Origin: DASQEH01 sp035633755
GTDB taxonomy: Bacteria > Actinomycetota > Actinomycetes > Propionibacteriales > Nocardioidaceae
DNA length: 64,000 bases
Assembly (NCBI GenBank): GCA_035633755.1
Contig: DASQEH010000073.1
Coordinates: 1-64,000, forward strand
Direction of reading: 5' to 3'
A model generated the notes under the pieces. It saw only the letters and a program-made list of their open reading frames with translations, searched no databases and was not told where the DNA came from. A program made the position numbers and the translations under genes. Positions 33,413 to 42,549 of this stretch are shown piece by piece; the first letter of the stretch is position 1; each line of letters begins with the position of its first letter.

Positions 33413-34158
33413 GATGCGGTCACCGCGGCGCCGGCCGTCGCCGCCAGGACCTCCGCAAGGTGCATCACCCGCACGCCCGCACGCTGCCGAGACAGCAGAC
33501 CACCGATGTGCATGAGGCACGAGTTGTCCCCCGCCACCAACACCTCCGCCTCGGTCTGGAGCACCCGTCTCGCCTTGTCCGAGCCCATCGCCACGGACGT
33601 GTCGGCGTTCTTCACCGCGAACGTACCCCCGAAGCCGCAGCACTCCTCGGCGAAGGGGAGGTCGACAAGCTGGATCCCGTGGACCTGACGGAGCAAGCGC
33701 AATGGTCGGTCGCCCACGCCGAGCATCCGAAGCGAGTGGCAGGTGGGGTGATAGGTGACGCGGTGCGGGAACGAGGCGCCGACGTCGGTCACGCCGAGGA
33801 CGTCGACGAGGAACTCCGACAGCTCATAGACGCTCGGTGCGACCTCGTCCACAGCGCGAGACAGTGCCGGGTCTCGGCTGCGGCGAGCGACGATCCGATG
33901 CTGGTGGCGCACCGAGCCGGCGCACGACCCGGACGGTGCCACCACCGCGTCGTACCCGGAGAACGCCTCGACGAAGCGACGGACAACCGGCACGGCTTCG
34001 TCGAGGTAGCCCGTGTTCACCATCGGCTGCGCACAGCAGGTCTGCGCCGCCGGGAACTCCACATCAACGCCGAGGCGGCGAAGCACAGCAACCACGGCCT
34101 TGCCGGTGTCGGGGAACAGCGCATCGTTGACGCAGGTGATCATCAAGGCGACCCTCAT
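33409..34158 (-). CDS. lutA: Lactate utilisation protein A
   Basis: This 249-residue LutA (YkgE-like) has two CCG domains: TCCAQPMVNTGY and EECCGFGGTFAVKN, which hold iron-sulfur or heterodisulfide-type clusters. It is the first of lutABC and is joined by a 4-base overlap to the rhamnulokinase gene. This placement links lactate oxidation to rhamnose use. Confidence 0.95.
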   Translation of the reverse strand: MRVALMITCVNDALFPDTGKAVVAVLRRLGVDVEFPAAQTCCAQPMVNTGYLDEAVPVVRRFVEAFSGYDAVVAPSGSCAGSVRHQHRIVARRSRDPALSRAVDEVAPSVYELSEFLVDVLGVTDVGASFPHRVTYHPTCHSLRMLGVGDRPLRLLRQVHGIQLVDLPFAEECCGFGGTFAVKNADTSVAMGSDKARRVLQTEAEVLVAGDNSCLMHIGGLLSRQRAGVRVMHLAEVLAATAGAAVTAS

Positions 34159-35606
34159 CGTGTCGTCCTCGCGCTCCCGATGCGCGGCTCGAACTGGGCG
34201 ATCTCTTGCGTGTCAGCGACCAGCCGCCTCAGCATCTCCAGCCCACCCGCGATGGCACCGGCAGTTCGCGCCTGGATCAGCACGTTGCCGAGAGCCGTCG
34301 CCTCGACCGGTCCCGCCAGAACCCGCCGGCCGGAGCGGTCCGCCACCGCCTGGCAGAGCAGGTGGTTGAGCGCTCCTCCTCCGACGACGTGGACCGTCCG
34401 GACCACACGGCCCGACAACTCGGCGGCGTTGTCCAATGCCTCCGCGAACGCCTGTGCCATGCTCTCCACGATGCACCGGACGACGGCCGGCCGCTCGCGC
34501 GGGGGTGCGGTGGCGCGCTCATGGAACCACTCGACTATTCGGGCCGGCATATCGCCTGGCGGCAAGAACCTCGGGTCCTGGACGTCGAAGATGGGGGCGT
34601 CGTGCGAGACGTCCTGAGCAGCTGCCAACAGTGTCGGCAGCGTCTCGCCATGGCCTTGGCGCTCCCAGGTGCGCATGCTCTCACTGAGCAACCAGGTGCC
34701 CATGACGTTGGTCAGGAAACGGATCCTTCCATCGACTCCGCCCTCATTGGTGAAGTTGGCTGACCGGCTCGCTTCGGTGACCACCGGCTTGTCCAACTCG
34801 AGGCCGACCAGTCCCCAGGTGCCGCACGAGACGTAGGCCGCGTCATCGGTCTGGATCGGCACCGCGACGACGGCTGAGGCGGTGTCGTGGGAACCGACCG
34901 CGGAGACGGTCAGCTCCCCTGACCCCACACTGTCTGCGACGTGCGGGAGCAGTGGCCCTAACACATCTCCGGGGTCGACGAGGTCACCGAACACCTCCCT
35001 CGGTAGGCGAAGCCGCTCGATGAGATCCTCGTCCCAACCGCCCGCGTGAACGTCGAGCAGCCCCGTCGTGGAGGCGTTGGTCCGCTCAGTCGCCAGCCGA
35101 CCGGTGAGCAGGAAGCTCATGAGGTCTGGGATCAGCAGCAGGTGGTCGGCCTTGGAGACCCAAGGGTCGGCAGCCAGCTGGTACACGGTGTTGAACGGGA
35201 GGAACTGCAACCCGGTGCGCCGGTACAGCTCGGCCTGGGGAACCACCGCGTGGACCTGTTGGACACCTTGGCCACGGACTTCGTCGCGGTAGTGGTAGGG
35301 GACTCCCAGCAGCCTCCCGTCCTGAATCAGCCCGTAGTCCACCGCCCAGGAGTCCACTGCAACGCCAGCCAGGTCGCCGCCGATGCGCACAGCAGTCCGC
35401 AGTCCGTCCACCGCCCGGGCGTACAGCTCGAGGAGGCTCCAGTGCAAGCCGTCGGGGGTGCGGACGGGCTCGTTGGAGAAGCGGGCGACCGCCTCGAGGT
35501 GGAGCACGCCCGGGCTGACGTGGCCGAGCATCACCCGTCCGCTGGACGCCCCGAGGTCGACGGCAGCGACCGTCGCTGAGCCTGCGCCGCCGGGGTCCCT
35601 CGTCAC
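34155..35606 (-). CDS. rhaB: Rhamnulokinase
   Basis: This 483-residue FGGY sugar kinase phosphorylates L-rhamnulose to L-rhamnulose 1-phosphate. Visible are AAVDLGASSGRVMLG, the substrate loop DSWAVDYGLIQDG, VGSHDTASAV, SCGTWGLVGLEL and VHVVGGGALNHLLCQAVADRSGRRVLAGPVEATALGN. The set SSGR and GTWGLVG identify rhamnulokinases among FGGY kinases. It is joined by 4-base overlaps to the aldolase/dehydrogenase gene and lutA. Confidence 0.95.
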   Translation of the reverse strand: MTRDPGGAGSATVAAVDLGASSGRVMLGHVSPGVLHLEAVARFSNEPVRTPDGLHWSLLELYARAVDGLRTAVRIGGDLAGVAVDSWAVDYGLIQDGRLLGVPYHYRDEVRGQGVQQVHAVVPQAELYRRTGLQFLPFNTVYQLAADPWVSKADHLLLIPDLMSFLLTGRLATERTNASTTGLLDVHAGGWDEDLIERLRLPREVFGDLVDPGDVLGPLLPHVADSVGSGELTVSAVGSHDTASAVVAVPIQTDDAAYVSCGTWGLVGLELDKPVVTEASRSANFTNEGGVDGRIRFLTNVMGTWLLSESMRTWERQGHGETLPTLLAAAQDVSHDAPIFDVQDPRFLPPGDMPARIVEWFHERATAPPRERPAVVRCIVESMAQAFAEALDNAAELSGRVVRTVHVVGGGALNHLLCQAVADRSGRRVLAGPVEATALGNVLIQARTAGAIAGGLEMLRRLVADTQEIAQFEPRIGSARTTR

Positions 35607-37648
35607 CTCAGGAACGCCGCTGCCACGCCGGCGTCGACGGGGATGTGCAGACCCGTGGTCTGGGTGAGGTCCGGCCCCACCAGCGCGAACGTCGCGGCTG
35701 CGACATGGTCAGGGAGCACCTCGCGCTTGAGCAGAGTCCGCTGGGCGTAGAACTTGCCCAAGTCCTTCTCCTCGACTCCGTAGACCGCCGCGCGATTGGC
35801 ACCCCAGCCGCCGGCGAAGATGCCGGAGCCCTGAACGACTCCGTCCGGGTTGATGCCGTTGACGCGGACGCCGTGCGACCCGAGCTCGGCAGCCAGCAAC
35901 CGCACCTGGTGTGCCTGGTCAGCCTTGGTGGCGGAGTACGCGATGTTGTTGGGACCTGCGAAGACCGAGTTCTTGCTCGAGATGTAGACGATGTCGCCGC
36001 CCAGCCGTTGCTCGATCATCACCTTCGCGACCTCACGTGAGACCAGAAATGATCCCTTGGCCATGACGTTGTGCTGCAGGTCCCAGTCGGCAGCGGTGGT
36101 CTCCAGCAGCGCCTTCGACAGCGACAGGCCGGCGTTGTTGACCACCAGGTCCAGACCTCCGAAGGCCAGCAGTGCCTGCTGCACAGCAACAGCCACGGCG
36201 GCCTCGTTGCTGACGTCGACCGCCACCCCGATAGCAACGTCGGCTCCGGCCCTTCCCGCGATCTCCGCCGCGGCTGCCCGAGCCTTGTCCGCATCCAGAT
36301 CGGCGATCACGACGCACGCACCCTCGGAGGCGAACCGCTGGGCGATCGCCTTACCGATGCCCGAAGCAGCCCCGGTCACCAGCGCGATCCGCGTGGCGAG
36401 CGGCTTGGCCTTGGGCATGCGCTGAAGCTTCGCTTCCTCCAGGGCCCAGTACTCGATGGCGAACTTCTCCGCCTCGTCGATCGGCGAATAGGTGGAGAGC
36501 CCTTCGGCGCCCCGCATGACGTTGATGGCATTGACATAGAACTCGCCCGCCACCCGGGCGGTCTGCTTGTCCTTACCGAAGCTGAACATCCCGACCCCGG
36601 GCACCAGCACGATGAGAGGGTCCGCACCGCGGATCGCGGGTGACTCCTCGTTCGCGTGGCGCTCGTAGTAGGCCTGATACTCCTCCCGGTAGGCGGCGTG
36701 CAGCTCGCGCAGCCGAGCGATGCTGTCCTCCGCCGACGTCGTCGCCGGCAGGTCAAGCACCAGCGGCTTGACCTTCGTCCGCAGGAAGTGGTCAGGGCAG
36801 CTCGTGCCCAGCCCGGCGAGCCGTGGGTGCTCCGCACGTGCGAGGAACTCCAACACCACCTCGGAGTCCGTGTAATGCCCAACCATCGGCCGGTCCTGCG
36901 ACGCGATCGACCGGATCGTGGGGATCAGCGCCGCGGCCCTGGCCTGCCGCTCAGCCTCCGGCAGGGGCTCGTAACCGGCCAGCGGGGCCCCGAACGGCTC
37001 CGCAGCGGAGTGCTCAGCGATGTAATCGGCGGCTGAGTCGATCATCCACAACGAGTTGTGCTCAGCCTCCTCGCTGGTGGCTCCCCAGGCGGTGATCCCG
37101 TGACCGCCGAGGATGCAGCCGACCGCTTGCGGGTTGGCCCGTTTGATCTCAGCGATGTCGAGACCGAGCTGGAAGCCCGGCCGACGCCACGGCACCCACA
37201 CGACCTTCTCCCCGAAGATCTCCTTGCTGAGCTTCTCCCCGTCGGCCGCGGTAGCGATCGCGATGCCGGAGTCAGGGTGCAGATGGTCCACGTGAGCGGC
37301 GTCGACCAGACCGTGCATGGCCGTGTCGATCGAGGGGGCCGCGCCCCCTTTGCCGTGCAGGCAGTAGTCGAACGCAGCAACCATCTCGTCCTCGCGCTCG
37401 ACACCGGGATACACGTCCACCAGTGCCCGCAACCGGTCCATCCGCAGCACCGCCAGACCCGACTCGGTCAACGTGCCGAGGTCCCCACCGGACCCCTTCA
37501 CCCACACCAGCTCGACCCTCTCCCCCGTCACCGGGTCCACCTCGGAGCCCTTGGCTGAGGTGTTGCCGCCGGCGTAGTTGGTGTTCTTGGGGTCGCTGCC
37601 GAGCCGGTTCGACCTGTCGATCAGCTCAGCAACGGTGGGATTCGTCAT
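35603..37648 (-). CDS. Bifunctional rhamnulose-1-phosphate aldolase/L-lactaldehyde dehydrogenase
   Basis: This 681-residue fusion has an N-terminal class II aldolase domain (VDHLHPDSGIAI, GGHGITAWG with zinc His residues) and a C-terminal short-chain dehydrogenase (VTGAASGIGKAIAQRF, NNAGLS, Ser then Tyr-x3-Lys in YSATKADQ). The aldolase splits L-rhamnulose 1-phosphate to DHAP and L-lactaldehyde, and the dehydrogenase oxidises the aldehyde to L-lactate. The lactate can then go to LutABC. The ATG at 37648 follows GGAGAG. This is RhaD/RhaE-type (also called RhaEW); I leave the symbol open. Confidence 0.94.
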   Translation of the reverse strand: MTNPTVAELIDRSNRLGSDPKNTNYAGGNTSAKGSEVDPVTGERVELVWVKGSGGDLGTLTESGLAVLRMDRLRALVDVYPGVEREDEMVAAFDYCLHGKGGAAPSIDTAMHGLVDAAHVDHLHPDSGIAIATAADGEKLSKEIFGEKVVWVPWRRPGFQLGLDIAEIKRANPQAVGCILGGHGITAWGATSEEAEHNSLWMIDSAADYIAEHSAAEPFGAPLAGYEPLPEAERQARAAALIPTIRSIASQDRPMVGHYTDSEVVLEFLARAEHPRLAGLGTSCPDHFLRTKVKPLVLDLPATTSAEDSIARLRELHAAYREEYQAYYERHANEESPAIRGADPLIVLVPGVGMFSFGKDKQTARVAGEFYVNAINVMRGAEGLSTYSPIDEAEKFAIEYWALEEAKLQRMPKAKPLATRIALVTGAASGIGKAIAQRFASEGACVVIADLDADKARAAAAEIAGRAGADVAIGVAVDVSNEAAVAVAVQQALLAFGGLDLVVNNAGLSLSKALLETTAADWDLQHNVMAKGSFLVSREVAKVMIEQRLGGDIVYISSKNSVFAGPNNIAYSATKADQAHQVRLLAAELGSHGVRVNGINPDGVVQGSGIFAGGWGANRAAVYGVEEKDLGKFYAQRTLLKREVLPDHVAAATFALVGPDLTQTTGLHIPVDAGVAAAFLR

Positions 37649-37719
37649 CAGATCGCTCTCTCCTTGGTGTGGTGTCAATGTCCTACCGGGCGCGCGGACC
37701 AGTCGCCGCCTGGCGCGGG

Positions 37720-38883
37720 TTAGTTCCAGCCGGCTTGAGCTCCGCCGACTCTGTCGGTCTCGATCTGCTCCTGGTACCCGCTGGCCAGGTACGCGGCCAT
37801 CGGGTCGGCTGGCAGGTCGCGCTCCTGCCGCCACGCGGCCAGGTCACCTCGGACGTCGGTGTAGAAGGCGTCCATGAAGATCTGGTGCGCAGCCAGCACG
37901 TCCCCGTCGTGACGAGCCGCACCCAGCGCGTCGGTGTCCAGCAACAGGGCCCTGGCAAGCATCTCCTGCACGTTCAGCACCGACCGCAGCTGCCCAGGGA
38001 TCTTCTTCTCGATGTTGTGACACTGGTCCAACATCAACGCGACCTCGCTGTCGGGGCCATAGCCGCCACCGCGCACCACTTCGACCAGGATCCGGAACAA
38101 CTGGAACGGATCCGCACTCCCCACGATGAGGTCGTCATCGGCGTAGAACCGGCTGTTGAAGTCAAAGGACCCCAGCCTCCCCAGCCGCAGCAGCTGAGCC
38201 ACGATGAACTCGATGTTGGTCCCGGGCGCGTGATGGCCGGTGTCCAGACACACCACTGCCTTGTCCCCCAAGGCCGTGCACTGCACATAGGAGGTACCCC
38301 AGTCGGGAACATCGGTGTGATAGAAGGCCGGCTCGAAGAACTTGTACTCCAGCACCAACCGCTGGTCGTCGCCCAGCCGGTCGTAGATCGTCCGCAGCCC
38401 CTCCGCCAGCCACTCCTGCCGGGCGCGCATGTCAGCCTGCCCCGGATAGTTCGACCCATCGGCCAGCCAGATCTTCAGATCACGAGAACCGATCTCGTCC
38501 ATCACCGCGATGCACTCGAGGTTGTGCTCCACCGCCTTACGGCGAACCTTCGGATCGGCGGAGGTCAAGCTACCGAGCTTGTAGTCATCGTCCTGGAAGG
38601 TGTTGCTGTTGACGGTTCCCAGGCCCACCCCGTGGTCGCCAGCATGGGCCTTCAGCTTGCCGAAGTCGTCGACCATGTCCCACGGGATGTGCAACGCCAC
38701 CGTCGGCGCCAAACCGGTGAAGCGGTGAACCGTGGCAGCGTCGGCGATCTTCTCCTCCACCGTCCTCGGTGTCCCCGGCGACCCGAACACCTTGAAGCGG
38801 GTTCCCGAGTTCCCGTATGCCCACGAGGGAACCTCGATCGCCAGCGAATCCAGCTGGCCACTGATATCGGCAAATCTCGTCAT
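37720..38883 (-). CDS. rhaI: L-rhamnose isomerase
   Basis: This 387-residue isomerase of the RhaI type (Pseudomonas stutzeri-like) converts L-rhamnose to L-rhamnulose. The TIM-barrel metal site shows in LEYKFFEPAFYHTDVPDWGTS, LDTGHHAPGTNIEF and SFDFNSRFYADDDL. The N-terminal EVPSWAYGNSGTRFKVF is also characteristic. It overlaps the mutarotase gene by 4 bases. Confidence 0.94.
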   Translation of the reverse strand: MTRFADISGQLDSLAIEVPSWAYGNSGTRFKVFGSPGTPRTVEEKIADAATVHRFTGLAPTVALHIPWDMVDDFGKLKAHAGDHGVGLGTVNSNTFQDDDYKLGSLTSADPKVRRKAVEHNLECIAVMDEIGSRDLKIWLADGSNYPGQADMRARQEWLAEGLRTIYDRLGDDQRLVLEYKFFEPAFYHTDVPDWGTSYVQCTALGDKAVVCLDTGHHAPGTNIEFIVAQLLRLGRLGSFDFNSRFYADDDLIVGSADPFQLFRILVEVVRGGGYGPDSEVALMLDQCHNIEKKIPGQLRSVLNVQEMLARALLLDTDALGAARHDGDVLAAHQIFMDAFYTDVRGDLAAWRQERDLPADPMAAYLASGYQEQIETDRVGGAQAGWN

Positions 38884-39257
38884 GTCAATCCCTCGTCCCT
38901 GTGCGGTATCGGCTCTGTGCGGTGGAGTCGGAGCTGGTCCTCCAGATGGAAGACCTCGTCGAGCTGCCGGAATCCGGTGTCGGCGCGGGCGCCTCCCAGG
39001 TCCTCGAAGAACCCGGCCATCTCGGCCTGCCAGCGACCGTTCACCTCGGTAGCGTCCATGCCAGCCAGCGCCTGCTCCAACGACGGAGTCTCGAAGTAGC
39101 CGATGAGCATGCCGTCGTCACGGAGGAACAGCGAGTAGTTGTGCCAGCCGGTCGCTGCCAGCGCCGCGAGCATCTCCGGCCACACCGCCGCATGGCGGGC
39201 CTTGTACTCCTCGACCCTGTCGGCCTTGACCTGGAGCTGGAAGCAGATCCGCTGCAT
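38880..39257 (-). CDS. rhaM: L-rhamnose mutarotase
   Basis: This 125-residue protein matches RhaM: MQRICFQLQVKADRVEEYKARHAAVWPEMLAALAATGWHNYSLFLR and GYFETPSLEQALAGMDATEVNGRWQAEMAGFF. His in RHAAVWPEM is the expected catalytic residue. It interconverts rhamnose anomers so that the isomerase gets its preferred form. It comes after rhaS and a strong hairpin, and it overlaps rhaI. Confidence 0.94.
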   Translation of the reverse strand: MQRICFQLQVKADRVEEYKARHAAVWPEMLAALAATGWHNYSLFLRDDGMLIGYFETPSLEQALAGMDATEVNGRWQAEMAGFFEDLGGARADTGFRQLDEVFHLEDQLRLHRTEPIPHRDEGLT

Positions 39258-39309
39258 CGAGTTGCCTTCCGCCGGCGCCGTTGTCGATCTCGTTGTCGTG
39301 GGCCCTGAC

Positions 39310-39335
39310 CGGGGGCCGCCGTACAGCGGCCCCCG
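39310..39335 (-). terminator. Intra-operon hairpin between rhaS and rhaM
   Basis: CGGGGGCCGC-N6-GCGGCCCCCG forms a perfect 10-bp, all-GC stem in the 92-bp gap after the binding-protein gene. No T tract follows. It may partly stop transcription or protect the rhaS mRNA end, so that the binding protein is made in excess over downstream enzymes. Confidence 0.6.
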
Positions 39336-39349
39336 ACCGGACCGACGCG

Positions 39350-40393
39350 TCAGAAGTCGAACTCCTCGATGTTCTTCTCGTCGAACACGAACGGCTCGCC
39401 CAGCAGGACCACGCCGTCGGCGCTCACCTCGAACTCACCGAGCCTGCCGGCGTCGAAGGTCTCGCCCTCCTCGCCGGTGATGTCGCCGTTGACCAGCGCG
39501 GTTGTTGCCTGCACGGCGAGGTAGCCGAGGTCGGCGGGGTTCCACAGCGCGAATGCCTCGACGGTCCCGTCCTCGACGTACGGCCTCATCTCGTTAGGCG
39601 TACCGAGGCCGGTCAGCTTCACCTTGCCCTTGAACTCCGACTCCGAGAGATACCGGGCGGCAGCCGCGATGCCCACCGTGGTCGGAGAGATGATGCCCTT
39701 CAGGTCCGGGTGGTTCTGGAGCAGTGCCTCAGTCTGGTCGAAGGACTTCTGGTCCTGGTCGTCGCCGTACACGATGTCGACCAGCTCGATGTCCTTGTAG
39801 GCCGAGTTCGACTTCAGCTCGGCTTCCATCATCTCGATCCAGGCATTCTGGTTGGTGGCGTTGGCCGCTGCCGAGAGGATCGCGATCTCACCGGATCCGC
39901 CGATCTGCTCCGAGATGAGCTCGAGCTGCTTGGCGGCGATGCCCTCCGGCGTGGCCTGGTTGATGAACAGATCACGGCAGTCCGGGTTCGTGTCAGAGTC
40001 GAACGTGACCACCTTCACGCCGGCATCGCGAGCCTCCGCGATGGCGTCACAGATCGCCTCGGGGTCGTTCGCGGACACGATGAGCCCATCGGCGCCCTGC
40101 TGGGCGACCGTGTTGATGAAGGGCACCTGGCCGGCTGGGTCGTCACCGGTCTCCGGACCGACCTCCTCGATGGTCGCGCCGACCTCGTCGGCGGCTTCCT
40201 CGGCACCATTCGTGCTGGTGTCGAAGTAGGGGTTGCCGAGGTTCTTGGGGAGCATGGTCAGGGCTATGTCGCCGCCGCCGCTGTCACCGTCGCCGCTGTC
40301 GCCGCCGGTGTCTTCGCCACCGCAAGCGCTCAGGAGCGACACACTCAGCGCTAGTGCTGCCAGCGCAGTGGCCCGACTCGAATGGATTCTCAC
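39350..40393 (-). CDS. rhaS: Rhamnose ABC transporter substrate-binding lipoprotein
   Basis: This 347-residue periplasmic-binding-protein-like lipoprotein has lipobox LLSAC at the N terminus, a Gly/Asp-rich linker and a type I sugar-binding fold (LTMLPKNLGNPYFDTSTNGAEEAADEVG, GLIVSANDPEAICDAI, VVTFDSDTNP). The pattern is that of the RhaS family. It captures L-rhamnose outside the membrane for RhaPQT. The tail is acidic (DEKNIEEFDF). Confidence 0.93.
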   Translation of the reverse strand: MRIHSSRATALAALALSVSLLSACGGEDTGGDSGDGDSGGGDIALTMLPKNLGNPYFDTSTNGAEEAADEVGATIEEVGPETGDDPAGQVPFINTVAQQGADGLIVSANDPEAICDAIAEARDAGVKVVTFDSDTNPDCRDLFINQATPEGIAAKQLELISEQIGGSGEIAILSAAANATNQNAWIEMMEAELKSNSAYKDIELVDIVYGDDQDQKSFDQTEALLQNHPDLKGIISPTTVGIAAAARYLSESEFKGKVKLTGLGTPNEMRPYVEDGTVEAFALWNPADLGYLAVQATTALVNGDITGEEGETFDAGRLGEFEVSADGVVLLGEPFVFDEKNIEEFDF

Positions 40394-40414
40394 GATCCAA
40401 CCTTTCTCGTTTGT

Positions 40415-41467
40415 TCAGACGCCGGCCGGTGCGGCCTGCTTCGGAGGAGCCGGCTCCTCGGACTGAGGAGCCTTCCGTGGGAGCTTGCCTGCGGCCCACG
40501 CGATCAGGGGGGTAGCAATCACCGAGGCAACGAGGAGCAACCCGATGATGATGTTCGTGACGTTGACAGTTATCCGCTCGAGCCTGAGAGCACTCGAGAT
40601 GACGCCGATGAGGACCACACCCGCCAGAACGCCGTGGATCCGGCCGCGGCCACCGAAGATGGACACGCCACCGAGGAGTACCGCCGCGATGACCTGCAGC
40701 TCCATGCCGGTGGCGTTGTCGCCTCGCGCGCTCCCGAACCGCAGCGTGTAGTAGATGCCGGCGAAGGCCGACACCACCCCCGACAGCACGAAGAGGATGA
40801 ACTTGGTGCGTGCCACGGGGACACCGGTGAAGTGCGCGGCTTCATTGTTGAGCCCGATGTCGTAGATGCCTCTACCCGACGTCGAGAAGTGCAGCAACAA
40901 CGAGAATCCCACCGCGAGGACGACGAACGGGATCATGACGAGGGGGATGTTCGTGCTCCCTATGGTCCCGGTCGCCAGGTCGACCCAGCGGGGGGTGAAC
41001 TCGGTGACCGCCTTGGTCCCGAGCAGGCCTACCGCGACGCCCCGAAACAGTGCCAAGGTGCCGATGGTGACGGCCAGCGAGGGCAGCCCGAGGTAGGCGA
41101 CCAAGAAGCCGTTGAGGGCGCCGCAGGCCGCGCCGAGCAGGAGGGCGATCAACGCGGCGAGCGGGAGCGAGAGCCCGTTGTCGTGCAGCACGCCGAGCAG
41201 CACACTGGACAAGCCGACGATGCTCGCCACTGACAGGTCGATCTCCCCAGTGATGATGATCAGGGTCATGGGGAGGGAGATAAGAAGGATCGGGGCGATG
41301 TCCTGCAGGAGGAACTTGAGCGTCAGCGGCCCGTCGAAGTTGGGCACGGTCGCCAGCGAGTACAGGACCACCACGATGGTCAGGGCGATGACCGCCGACT
41401 CCCGCGTGAGGAGCACCCTCTTCCACAGCGGCTGGGCGTACTCGGAGTAGGTGCCTGACGTGCTCAT
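40415..41467 (-). CDS. rhaQ: Rhamnose ABC transporter permease
   Basis: This 350-residue permease of the ribose/rhamnose importer type has GEIDLSVASIVGLSSVL, GALNGFLVAYLGLPSLAVTIGTLALFRG and VIAAVLLGGVSIFGGRGRIHGVLAGVVLIG. The open frame extends much further upstream, but inside rhaP. The true start is ATG at 41467, overlapping the rhaP stop and preceded by GGAGA. Confidence 0.93.
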   Translation of the reverse strand: MSTSGTYSEYAQPLWKRVLLTRESAVIALTIVVVLYSLATVPNFDGPLTLKFLLQDIAPILLISLPMTLIIITGEIDLSVASIVGLSSVLLGVLHDNGLSLPLAALIALLLGAACGALNGFLVAYLGLPSLAVTIGTLALFRGVAVGLLGTKAVTEFTPRWVDLATGTIGSTNIPLVMIPFVVLAVGFSLLLHFSTSGRGIYDIGLNNEAAHFTGVPVARTKFILFVLSGVVSAFAGIYYTLRFGSARGDNATGMELQVIAAVLLGGVSIFGGRGRIHGVLAGVVLIGVISSALRLERITVNVTNIIIGLLLVASVIATPLIAWAAGKLPRKAPQSEEPAPPKQAAPAGV

Positions 41468-42549
41468 GCCGTCGTCTCCCTTGCCTGTGCCAGCTTGGAC
41501 GCCTGACGGGCGGCCAGGACACGGTCGAGCACGATGGCACCGAGGATCAGTGCCCCCACGACGGCGCGCTGCCAGAAGTCCTCGATGCCGAGACTGGGTA
41601 GTGCCCGGTTGATCGTGACGAGAAGGAAGGCGCCGATGGCCGCACCCCAGACCGTGCCGCTGCCACCGAAGATCGCCACGCCGCCGATCACCACTGCCGC
41701 CACGGCCTGCAGCTCGATCCCCGAGCCGACCCCGGAGCTGACCGTGCCGTAACGAGCCGTGTAAAGGACGCCGACAAGACCCGCGAGGGCACCGCTGAGG
41801 GCGAACGCAGTGAGTACCCTGCGCCGTACGTTCAGGCCGTACAGGACGGCTGCGTCCGGATCGGACCCGATCGCGTAGAACTCGCGTCCGCTGGGGGCCG
41901 TGTACAGGTAGTACCCCACCGCTGCCAGCACGGCCACTGCGATCACCGTCAGGACGGGGATGGTGAGGAACGCCTTGTTCCCGAGGGCGAGAAAGCCGGA
42001 CGGCAGGTCCCCAGCGTTGATCCGGTCGCTGCCGGCCCACGAGAGCATGATGCCCCGGTAGATGTAGAGGGTGCCGAGGGTGATGACCAGCGAAGGCACG
42101 GTGAAGAACGCCACCAAGAGGCCGTTGACGAGCCCCAAGGCAGCACCGGCAAGGATGCACAGCGCGAAGACCGCGACGATCGGCAGACCCGGCTGATCGA
42201 TGAACAGCCGCCCCGTCAAGTACGCGGAAAGGGCCATCACCGAGCCGACCGACAGGTCGACGTTGCGCGTGATGACGACGACGGCTTGGCCCACAGCGAG
42301 CAGGAGCAGGATCGACGGGTTCACCAGGAAGTTTCGCCAGCCGTCGGCGCTGAACAAGAAGCTGTCGTTCTTGAGGGTGGCCACGACGGTGACCGCGATG
42401 AGCACGAGGAAGATCGAGAGCTCACGCGAACGCAGGACGTTGTTGACCATGCGCCGCCCCGGGGACAGCGCGCTCGGTTCGACAAGCAGCGCCTCGCTGG
42501 TGCTGCCCTCGGCGCCATCGGAGTGCTTGATGTCGGTGGTGGGAGTCAT
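41464..42549 (-). CDS. rhaP: Rhamnose ABC transporter permease
   Basis: This 361-residue permease parallels RhaQ: RNVDLSVGSVMALSAYLTGRL, GLVNGLLVAFFTVPSLVITLGTLYIYRG and LQAVAAVVIGGVAIFGGSGTVWGAAIGAFLL. It has a soluble N-terminal 45-residue segment. It overlaps the ATPase gene and rhaQ by 4 bases each. The two permeases form the membrane pore with the double-domain ATPase. Confidence 0.93.
   Translation of the reverse strand: MTPTTDIKHSDGAEGSTSEALLVEPSALSPGRRMVNNVLRSRELSIFLVLIAVTVVATLKNDSFLFSADGWRNFLVNPSILLLLAVGQAVVVITRNVDLSVGSVMALSAYLTGRLFIDQPGLPIVAVFALCILAGAALGLVNGLLVAFFTVPSLVITLGTLYIYRGIMLSWAGSDRINAGDLPSGFLALGNKAFLTIPVLTVIAVAVLAAVGYYLYTAPSGREFYAIGSDPDAAVLYGLNVRRRVLTAFALSGALAGLVGVLYTARYGTVSSGVGSGIELQAVAAVVIGGVAIFGGSGTVWGAAIGAFLLVTINRALPSLGIEDFWQRAVVGALILGAIVLDRVLAARQASKLAQARETTA

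Noticed and set aside
37423..39099. A 558-codon plus-strand ORF
   Set aside because: It is antisense to the aldolase/dehydrogenase, isomerase and mutarotase genes, which carry diagnostic motifs. High GC makes such shadows common.
40415..42160. A 581-residue protein on the minus strand
   Set aside because: The upstream part runs out of frame through rhaP. The permease proper starts at ATG 41467, with a ribosome site and a 4-base overlap.
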